Origin: Bacillota bacterium
Lineage (GTDB): Bacteria > Bacillota > Clostridia > Clostridiales > Clostridiaceae
NCBI GenBank assembly: GCA_023445445.1
Contig: JAEXLD010000042.1
Location: 1 to 29,529 of the forward strand
DNA length: 29,529 nt
Direction of reading: 5' to 3'
Shown here: positions 24,404 through 29,529 of the stretch, piece by piece
Position numbering within the stretch: the first letter of the stretch is position 1
Layout of the letters: each line of letters begins with the position of its first letter
The notes under the pieces: generated by a model
Databases searched by the model: none
Told to the model about the DNA's origin: nothing
The model's input: the letters and a program-made list of their open reading frames with translations, nothing else
Made by a program: the position numbers and the translations under genes

Positions 24404-24757
24404 ATGGAAAAAGAATTAATTTGTATATGTTGCCCTATGGGATGTCATTTAAAAGTAAATATAGAAGAAAATAAAGTCAGTGGCAATGGATGTAATAGGG
24501 GAGTTGACTATGGATTAAAGGAAGTTAGTAATCCAGTTAGGGTAGTAACAACAACTATTAAAGTTAATAATGCTGAGCTTTCTGTACTTCCTGTAAAGAC
24601 TAAAGGAGAAATCCCTAAAGACTTAATATTTAAATGCATGGAAGAATTAAAGAGTCTAGAAGTAGATGCTCCTGTAAAAGTAGGAGATGTAGTTTTATCA
24701 AATATTTTAGGTACAGGAATAGATATTGTAAGCTGTAGAGATTTGAAAAAAATTTAA
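24404..24757 (+). CDS. DUF1667 domain protein
   Basis: A 117-residue protein starting MEKELICICCPMGCHLKVNI with a second motif GNGCNRG. This gives the Cys cluster C7, C9, C10, C14 and C30 typical of DUF1667, a small family nearly always encoded behind GlpA-like FAD dehydrogenases. The cysteines suggest a metal or Fe-S site; the biochemical function is not established. Shine-Dalgarno GGAGGG lies 7 nt upstream, and it follows the oxidoreductase gene by 11 nt. A long hairpin terminator comes after it, closing the three-gene operon. Confidence 0.85.
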   Translation: MEKELICICCPMGCHLKVNIEENKVSGNGCNRGVDYGLKEVSNPVRVVTTTIKVNNAELSVLPVKTKGEIPKDLIFKCMEELKSLEVDAPVKVGDVVLSNILGTGIDIVSCRDLKKI

Positions 24758-24802
24758 GCTAGTTAGTATATAAATTATAGAAATATTTTGTTTACTTTAA
24801 AG

Positions 24803-24878
24803 TGCATTTAATAATTTTAATATGACTTGAAATCAATGCAAGATCATAGTGAAATTATTAGATGCATTTTTATATTTA
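24803..24878 (+). terminator. Terminator of the GlpA-like operon
   Basis: TGCATTTAATAATTTTA (24803-24819) pairs with TGAAATTATTAGATGCA (24850-24866) over 17 positions with two wobble pairs. A 30-nt loop can itself form a CTTG/CAAG stem. TTTTTATATTT follows. Confidence 0.75.
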
Positions 24879-24894
24879 GTAGAATTATATGTAT

Positions 24895-24923
24895 TTGACA
24901 ACATTTAACACTAAGTATAAAAT
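24895..24923 (+). promoter_or_regulatory. Housekeeping promoter for the ACT-UPF0210 operon
   Basis: A consensus TTGACA (24895-24900), a 17-bp spacer and TAAAAT (24918-24923), with a start near 24930, 45 bp before the first start codon. Confidence 0.75.
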
Positions 24924-24974
24924 TATATTAACTTTTTGGGTAAATAAAAGAAAATAAGGTAGGAGTTGAAGATT

Positions 24975-25244
24975 ATGAAGGCTATTTTAACAGTCATAGG
25001 AAGAGATAAGGTTGGCATTATTGCAGGAGTTAGTAGTGAGTTATTAAAGTTAAACATCAATATTTTAGATGTTAATCAAACTATTATGGACAAGTATTTT
25101 ACAATGATAATGATGCTAGACTTAAAAGAATCCAATTCAAGTTTTGACATTATAAAGAGTTCCCTAGTATCCAAAGGTGAAGAATTAGGAGTTGAAGTTA
25201 AAATTCAAAGGGAAGAAATATTTAATTCTATGCATACTTTATAA
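24975..25244 (+). CDS. ACT domain protein, UPF0237 family
   Basis: The start is ATG 24975; AGGAG (24961-24965) abuts the earlier TTG at 24966 and is 9 nt from this ATG. The 89-residue protein is a single ACT domain of the UPF0237 type: MKAILTVIGRDKVGIIAGVS at the start, then LNINILDVNQTIMDKYFTMI. ACT domains bind amino acids or similar ligands and act as regulatory modules. It is followed 22 nt later by a UPF0210 gene, a pairing widespread in Firmicutes, and both share a strong promoter. It probably senses a small ligand for its partner; the ligand is unknown. Confidence 0.9.
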   Translation: MKAILTVIGRDKVGIIAGVSSELLKLNINILDVNQTIMDKYFTMIMMLDLKESNSSFDIIKSSLVSKGEELGVEVKIQREEIFNSMHTL

Positions 25245-25266
25245 ATGAAGGATATGGAGGATAGAC

Positions 25267-26622
25267 ATGAATAGTAATAATATTTTAGAAACTATAAAAA
25301 TGATAGAAGAAGAAAAACTTGATATTAGAACTATAACTATGGGAATTTCTTTATTAGATTGTATAGATTCTGATGGAGATAAGGCAAGAGAAAAAATTTA
25401 TAACAAAATAGTTAGTAGTGCTAAAGATCTTGTGAAAGTTGGTAAGGAAATAGAAAATGAATTTGGAATTCCAATAGTAAATAAGAGAGTATCAGTTACT
25501 CCAATTTCTATAATTGCTGGAGCTACAGATGAAAAGGATTATGTGAAATTTGCAGAAACTTTAGATAAGGCGGCTGAAACCCTAGGGGTAGATTTTATTG
25601 GCGGTTTTTCAGCACTAGTTCAAAAGGGATATACTAAGGGGGATAAAATACTTATTAAATCAATTCCAGAAGCCTTAGCAAAAACTAGTAAGGTTTGTTC
25701 ATCTGTAAATGTAGGATCAACTAGAAGTGGAATTAATATGGATGCTGTAAGAGAAATGGGAGAAATAATTAAAAAAACAGCTGAATATACTAAGGAAACT
25801 AAAGGATTTGGTTGTGCTAAGCTTGTAGTATTCTGTAATGCTGTTGAAGATAATCCATTTATGGCAGGAGCCTTCCATGGTGTAGGAGAAGCAGATAAGG
25901 TAATAAGTGTTGGCGTAAGTGGTCCAGGAGTTGTTCAAAGAGCTTTGGAAAAGGTAAAAGGTGAATCCTTTGATGTAGTTGCAGAAACTATTAAGAAAAC
26001 AGCTTTTAAAATCACTAGAATGGGACAACTAGTAGCAAAAGAAGCTTCAGAAAGATTAGGAGTTCCCTTTGGAATAGTAGATTTATCCTTAGCACCAACA
26101 CCAGCAGTAGGGGATTCAGTTGCACACATATTAGAAGAAATGGGCTTAGAAGTAGTTGGAACCCATGGAACCACAGCAGCACTAGCTTTATTAAATGATG
26201 CAGTTAAAAAAGGTGGAGTAATGGCATGTAGTCATGTGGGAGGCTTAAGTGGAGCATTTATACCAGTTTCTGAAGATGCGGGAATGATAGATGCTGTATT
26301 AAAGGGATCATTAAATTTAGAAAAATTAGAAGCTATGACTGCTATATGTTCAGTAGGATTAGATATGATTGCAGTTCCAGGAGATACAAGCGCAGAAACC
26401 ATAGCTGCAATGATAGCTGATGAATCAGCAATAGGAATGATAAATAATAAAACTACAGCTGTAAGAATTATTCCAGCACCTGGATGCAAAGTCGGAGATA
26501 TGGTGGAATTTGGAGGATTATTAGGAACTGCTCCAGTAATGCCTGTAAATAAATATTCATCTTCATTATTCATCCAAAGAGGAGGAAGAATACCAGCACC
26601 AATTCATTCATTCAAAAATTAA
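25267..26622 (+). CDS. UPF0210 / PFL (DUF711) family protein
   Basis: A 451-residue cytosolic protein of the UPF0210 family (PFL-like, DUF711). It is recognised by RTITMGISLLDC near the N-terminus, KRVSVTPISIIAG, the central SVNVGSTRSGINMDAVREMG, and the Gly-rich C-terminal part with PAPGCKVGDMVEFGGLLGTA. Structures of relatives show a fold resembling pyruvate formate-lyase barrels, but there is no glycyl-radical motif and no known reaction. Length is standard and the chain is intact. The ACT-domain gene immediately upstream suggests a regulated metabolic enzyme acting on an amino-acid-like compound (inference). Shine-Dalgarno TGGAGGA lies 6 nt upstream, and a perfect hairpin terminator follows about 100 nt downstream. 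Confidence 0.9.
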   Translation: MNSNNILETIKMIEEEKLDIRTITMGISLLDCIDSDGDKAREKIYNKIVSSAKDLVKVGKEIENEFGIPIVNKRVSVTPISIIAGATDEKDYVKFAETLDKAAETLGVDFIGGFSALVQKGYTKGDKILIKSIPEALAKTSKVCSSVNVGSTRSGINMDAVREMGEIIKKTAEYTKETKGFGCAKLVVFCNAVEDNPFMAGAFHGVGEADKVISVGVSGPGVVQRALEKVKGESFDVVAETIKKTAFKITRMGQLVAKEASERLGVPFGIVDLSLAPTPAVGDSVAHILEEMGLEVVGTHGTTAALALLNDAVKKGGVMACSHVGGLSGAFIPVSEDAGMIDAVLKGSLNLEKLEAMTAICSVGLDMIAVPGDTSAETIAAMIADESAIGMINNKTTAVRIIPAPGCKVGDMVEFGGLLGTAPVMPVNKYSSSLFIQRGGRIPAPIHSFKN

Positions 26623-26726
26623 TGAAGGAATTAATGGGTTTTGCTATGCAAAACATAGAGTATATTTATATGAACAGGCTTTAATTTAAATATCTGTTTT
26701 AAACTGATGTTGACAATGGAAATTAT

Positions 26727-26760
26727 AAAGTGGATAAATAAATTTATCCACTTTTAATTT
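26727..26760 (+). terminator. Terminator of the ACT-UPF0210 operon
   Basis: A perfect 13-bp stem, AAAGTGGATAAAT with ATTTATCCACTTT around AA, followed by TAATTT. A second small hairpin GCAATAG/CTATTGC (26761-26781) adjoins it and may serve the convergent minus-strand gene. Confidence 0.75.
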
Positions 26761-26786
26761 GCAATAGGTTAAATCTATTGCATAGT

Positions 26787-27065
26787 TTAAAATTTATTAA
26801 TATATTGTATTGCAGCCAAAACTAAAAAAACAGTACAGATAACTACACAAATTTTAATTATATTAAAATTATAGGCATTTTTTACTTTAATAAATATATC
26901 TATATCTTCGGTATTTATTTCATTACAATCAATCTTAATATATCTACCAGACCATTCACTAAAATAGATATTGTCAGGAATATTTTTTTTATCTAAATTT
27001 TTTTTTGAAACCTCAACTCCTTTGAGATATTTAAGTTTCCACAAATAATAAGTAATTTTTTGCAT
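26787..27065 (-). CDS. Small protein with C-terminal membrane anchor, unknown
   Basis: A 92-residue hypothetical. The first 66 residues are hydrophilic and basic (KKNLDKKNIPDNIYFSEW ... RYIKIDC), then a hydrophobic segment (about 69-88, IIKICVVICTVFLVLAAIQY) ends the protein, so it looks tail-anchored with its bulk in the cytoplasm. Shine-Dalgarno AAAGGAA is about 8-9 nt before the ATG. It has no recognisable domain. It converges on the UPF0210 gene and is divergent from the flavodoxin-like gene across a 315-bp spacer. The coding call rests on the ribosome site, the coherent membrane segment and the lack of a gene on the other strand. Confidence 0.5.
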   Translation of the reverse strand: MQKITYYLWKLKYLKGVEVSKKNLDKKNIPDNIYFSEWSGRYIKIDCNEINTEDIDIFIKVKNAYNFNIIKICVVICTVFLVLAAIQYINKF

Positions 27066-27380
27066 TTAATCAATTCCTTTCAAATTATAATCTATTACAG
27101 TTGTATAAAAGTATATTTTTATTATACATTTATTTGGGATATAATTCCATAAGGGGTAAAAAGAATATACTCGTGTTGAAAAAGTTAATAATTATCACCA
27201 TTAAAATAAAACTTATACTAATTTAAAATACTCTTACTTCTCAGCCCTTACTTATTACCTATTTTTTACTTCTTAGCTATTACTTCTTACTTAAGTTTTG
27301 TGTATAATATAAATGTAACAATTAGCGAAAGAGAAGACAGTATAAATATGTTTTCTCTTTTATTATTTTAGGGGGAAGTT
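27066..27380. other. 315-bp intergenic region with repeat, promoter-like and hairpin elements
   Basis: No gene is visible. From left to right it holds AT-rich DNA that should carry the minus-strand promoter of the small protein; a pyrimidine-rich degenerate repeat (27231-27295, copy C: TTACTTCT-type units); a TATAAT (27303-27308) without a good -35; and a 10-bp hairpin AAAGAGAAGA/TTTTCTCTTT (27328-27360) with a T-rich tail just before the GGGGGAAG ribosome site of the flavodoxin-like gene. Confidence 0.6.
27231..27295 (-). repeat. Degenerate intergenic repeat (copy C)
   Basis: Read on the minus strand it is a run of AAGTAAGAAGTAAT-like units, similar in design to the GAATGAA/GAGTGAA repeats of the other copies but more diverged. 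Confidence 0.4.
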
Positions 27381-28135
27381 ATGAGATGTGTTGTAATACA
27401 TGGAAGTCCAAGAAGGGGTAATACTTGGAAAGTGTTAAATATTGCAAAAGAGGAAATCAAGAAAAAGGGTGAAGTTGAATTTTTAGACATTGAATTGCGC
27501 AAAAAAGATATACCTTATTGCAAGGGATGTTTTTTATGTATATATAAAGGTGAGGATAAATGTCCACATAATGAAAAGATTAGTTATATAGTAAATGAAA
27601 TTGAAAATTCTGATGCTGTTATAATTACTTCTCCTGTTTATTCAATGCAGATTAGTGGACTTTTAAAATCTTTTATAGATCATATGTCTTATAATTTTCA
27701 TAGGCCAAAATTTTTTAAAAAGAAAGCTTTGGTAATAACTACTACTGCAGGGGCAGGGCATGTAGCTTCAGCAAAGTATATTAGAGATGTACTTTATTAT
27801 TGGGGATTTAATTTTGTAGATATGATACCAATAGCTTATAGAGGAATGGAATTAACAATAAAAATATAGAAATAATAAAAAATAAGTCATCTAAGTTTTC
27901 TGATGAGTTAATATCTAAGAAAGTACACAATCCACAAATAAAATCTATTTTTATGTATAACTTATGGAGAAAATCAGGAGAAACTCCTTTTAAAGAAGGG
28001 GATGCAGATTATAAGTATTGGAATAATTCCGGGTTATCAAAATTTGTTTATCATCCAGATATTAAAGTTGGATTTTTTAAAAGGGCTATAGGTAATGCTA
28101 CTTATAATTTCATTGGTGGCAAGGTTAAAGGTTAA
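27381..28135 (+). pseudogene. Flavodoxin-like NAD(P)H-dependent oxidoreductase, frameshifted
   Basis: The first frame (27381-27869, 162 residues) has the FMN-binding start CVVIHGSPRRGNTWKVL, a Cys cluster YCKGCFLCIYKGEDKCPHNE and SPVYSMQISGLLKSFIDHMS, as in NADPH-dependent FMN reductase / flavodoxin-fold oxidoreductases of about 250 residues. It stops early at TAG 27867. The rest continues in the -1 frame from about 27854 (reading NNKNIEIIKNKSSKFSDELI) through MYNLWRKSGETPF to the stop at 28133-28135; joined, the length is about 251 residues, normal for the family. One lost A in TTAAC (27852-27856) would explain it. It may be a true pseudogene, a sequencing error or, less likely, slippage on AAAAA at 27860-27864. 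The isoprenoid-synthase-like gene starts 36 nt later, probably in the same transcript. Confidence 0.8.
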
Positions 28136-28171
28136 TAAAGTTAATATATTATTAGACTTGGGGGATCAATA

Positions 28172-29422
28172 ATGGATTGCATAAACTCTGTATATTTAAA
28201 ATGTAGTGAACAGTGGTGGAAATCAGATAAAAATTTTAAATTAGATATGAAAAAATATACTAAGGAAGAAAAGAAAAATAAAGAAAAAAACCTAGATAAA
28301 TATATAGATTTAATAATTAAGAAATTAAATGAATTTCCTACAGAAGATAATAAAAAGGAAGAATGGGAAAATGAATTTAATTATATTATTGATAGCTTTA
28401 TAGAAAGTGAAAAAGAAACCTTTAACCTTGGAATAATAAATAAAGGTATCAAGGATGATTTTTTTAATAGTACGAAAAGTTTTATAAGAGAGGCAAAAAA
28501 ATTTAATGAAAGCCTAAGTTATATAGATATAGGGCAGGCAATGAGAAATGTTTGGATAGTAAACATACTTCAAGCTGCCTTTGGAGAAAGAGTAAGGCTG
28601 TCTAAAGCTATCTTTGGCTATAGTATGCTATATCCATATACAGATAATTATTTGGACGATGTAGATATAAACAATATAGAGAAGAAGGGTTTTAATGAAA
28701 AGCTAAATAAACGATTAAAGGGGGAGATGATAAAAGCTGAGAATTCCTATGAAGAATCTGTATATAAATTAGTTGGTAAAATAGAAGAGGACTTTAAAAG
28801 AGATAATTATAGTGAGTTATATGAATCTTTACTATCAATTCATGAAGGGCAAATAAAGAGCTTAAAACAGCAAGAAGTTATTAGTATCCCTTATGAAGAA
28901 GATATTTTAGGAATATCTATTGAAAAAGGTGGATCATCAGTTTTAGTAGATGGCTTTTTAACAAAAGGTAAAATAGATAAAGATGAAATATCTTTTTGTG
29001 TTTTTTATGGATTTATGCTTCAGTTAGCAGATGATTTACAAGATATTAAAGCTGATATAGATAATAATCATATAACAATTATGTCCCAATTAGCCCCTCA
29101 TTATTATTTAGATAATATAGTAAATAAACTAATTAATTTTACAGTTAGTCTTTTAGAAGAAGAAAGTTGTTTTAAGGGACAGAATATACCTGAACTAAAA
29201 GAGCTTATAAAAACAAATTGCATAATGCTAATATTATTTTCAGTAATATTAAGTAAGGAATTTTTTTCATCAGAATATATAAAGGTTATAAATGAATACT
29301 TACCCTTTTCCATAAAATATATTGAAAATATTAAATTTAAAGTAAGGAAAAAGTTTAGGAAAATAGAATTTGAAGATGCAATTAACTATATATTAGGAAG
29401 GAGCTGTCGCAACAGCTCCTAA
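28172..29422 (+). CDS. Class I isoprenoid/terpenoid synthase-like protein
   Basis: A 416-residue soluble, mostly helical protein. It carries the hallmarks of class I isoprenoid synthases in the right order: a first Asp-rich motif DNYLDD (158-163) in YPYTDNYLDDVD; EGQIKSL (225-231), reminiscent of the GQ helix of prenyltransferases; EKGGSSVLVDG (251-261) at the place of the K-T/G-S segment; and a second Asp-rich motif ADDLQDIKAD (286-295, with D287, D288 and D291) after GFMLQL. These residues bind Mg2+-diphosphate in the family. The first 110 residues are Lys/Glu-rich and unlike ordinary polyprenyl synthases. It should use an allylic diphosphate, but whether it elongates, condenses or cyclises is unknown. 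Shine-Dalgarno GGGGGAT lies 7 nt upstream. The neighbour upstream is a broken flavin oxidoreductase. The stop codon lies within a hairpin. Confidence 0.75.
   Translation: MDCINSVYLKCSEQWWKSDKNFKLDMKKYTKEEKKNKEKNLDKYIDLIIKKLNEFPTEDNKKEEWENEFNYIIDSFIESEKETFNLGIINKGIKDDFFNSTKSFIREAKKFNESLSYIDIGQAMRNVWIVNILQAAFGERVRLSKAIFGYSMLYPYTDNYLDDVDINNIEKKGFNEKLNKRLKGEMIKAENSYEESVYKLVGKIEEDFKRDNYSELYESLLSIHEGQIKSLKQQEVISIPYEEDILGISIEKGGSSVLVDGFLTKGKIDKDEISFCVFYGFMLQLADDLQDIKADIDNNHITIMSQLAPHYYLDNIVNKLINFTVSLLEEESCFKGQNIPELKELIKTNCIMLILFSVILSKEFFSSEYIKVINEYLPFSIKYIENIKFKVRKKFRKIEFEDAINYILGRSCRNSS
29399..29420 (+). terminator. Hairpin overlapping the 3' end of the isoprenoid-synthase-like gene
   Basis: AGGAGCTGT and ACAGCTCCT pair perfectly around CGCA and include the last codons. 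There is no T tract after it (AAATTAAAAA), so it may protect the 3' end rather than terminate. Confidence 0.5.
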
Positions 29423-29428
29423 ATTAAA

Positions 29429-29478
29429 AATGTAGAATGTAAAATGTAGAATTATTGATGTAATTCCAAAGGAATTAC
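29429..29478 (+). repeat. Degenerate intergenic repeat (copy D)
   Basis: AATGTAGAATGTAAAATGTA and AGAATTA are followed by a hairpin GTAATTCC-AAA-GGAATTAC (29460-29478). GTAGAATTA is shared with copy A, and the AATTCC/ATTAC hairpin resembles the ends of copies A and B. Confidence 0.55.
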
Positions 29479-29496
29479 TAAAAAGATATATATTTT

Positions 29497-29529
29497 AGAA
29501 ACTCCTAAGGGAGTTTCTTCTTTAATTTT
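29497..29529 (+). terminator. Intrinsic terminator at the right edge
   Basis: AGAAACTCC and GGAGTTTCT pair over 9 bp around TAAG, followed by TCTTTAATTTT. It probably ends the transcript of the isoprenoid-synthase-like gene, or that of a gene beyond the window on the other strand. Confidence 0.7.

Noticed and set aside
24758..24965. Possible riboswitch in the spacer before the ACT-domain gene
   Set aside because: The long hairpin lies upstream of the consensus promoter, so it is better explained as the terminator of the preceding operon.
25717..26573. Three minus-strand open frames within the UPF0210 gene
   Set aside because: They overlap a well-supported conserved gene, have compositional shadows (Ser/Ile/Pro-rich) and no ribosome sites.
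27854..27866. Programmed -1 ribosomal frameshift in the flavodoxin-like gene
   Set aside because: No canonical slippery heptamer in the zero frame and no evident stimulatory stem-loop right after it; a one-base loss in TTAAC explains the data more simply, though it is not excluded.

Overview
The window is very AT-rich chromosomal DNA from a strict anaerobe, most likely a Clostridium sensu stricto species. The gene content points that way: reverse rubrerythrin, hybrid cluster protein with an HcpR-type regulator, a GlpA-like dehydrogenase with an electron-transfer partner and a DUF1667 protein, and a group II ECF S component. GGAGG-type ribosome binding sites and several TGnTATAAT extended -10 promoters fit as well. 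There are no rRNA or tRNA genes, insertion sequences, phage genes or CRISPR arrays. Most of the window is ordinary core and semi-core chromosome.

Layout. 1-2.6 kb: the 3' end of a reverse rubrerythrin gene, a short Ntn-hydrolase, a lipoprotein and trmB. 2.6-5.9 kb: a convergent SufS-like cysteine desulfurase, then a two-gene unit (an Asn-rich hexapeptide-repeat protein and a DUF4397 protein) that may be surface or spore associated. 6-8.8 kb: a ZIP metal transporter divergent from an esterase/acyltransferase-3 gene pair. 8.8-10.7 kb: an ECF S component (NiaX-like) whose promoter carries an 18-bp perfect palindrome, a convergent DHFR/RibD-like reductase and a GNAT acetyltransferase. 10.8-15.9 kb: a patatin-like phospholipase followed tightly by sbcD and sbcC. 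16-18.9 kb: an AraC regulator divergent from a MATE transporter, then a small membrane-anchored protein with a possible second internal start. 18.9-21.5 kb: hcp and its likely regulator hcpR. 21.5-24.8 kb: a three-gene redox operon (GlpA-like, pyridine-nucleotide oxidoreductase, DUF1667) behind a leader with its own terminator. 24.9-26.6 kb: an ACT-domain protein and a UPF0210 protein. 26.7-29.5 kb: a small membrane protein, a frameshifted flavodoxin-like oxidoreductase and a divergent class I isoprenoid-synthase-like protein.

How the genes work together. The clearest regulatory logic is at hcp. A GTAAC-N4-GTTAC palindrome is centred exactly 41.5 bp upstream of the predicted transcription start and there is no -35 box, which is the geometry of a class II CRP/FNR activator site; a CRP/FNR regulator is encoded just downstream. 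The GlpA-like operon has promoter - leader - intrinsic terminator - RBS, as expected for antitermination control. Intergenic DNA is compact and full of palindromic terminators, several sharing a related stem, and four spacers carry degenerate GAATGAA/GAGTGAA-type repeats.

Several start codons were moved downstream of the longest reading frame because the Shine-Dalgarno sequence overlaps or follows the upstream candidate. The least understood items are the isoprenoid-synthase-like protein with its broken oxidoreductase neighbour, the Asn-rich/DUF4397 pair, and the ACT/UPF0210 pair.
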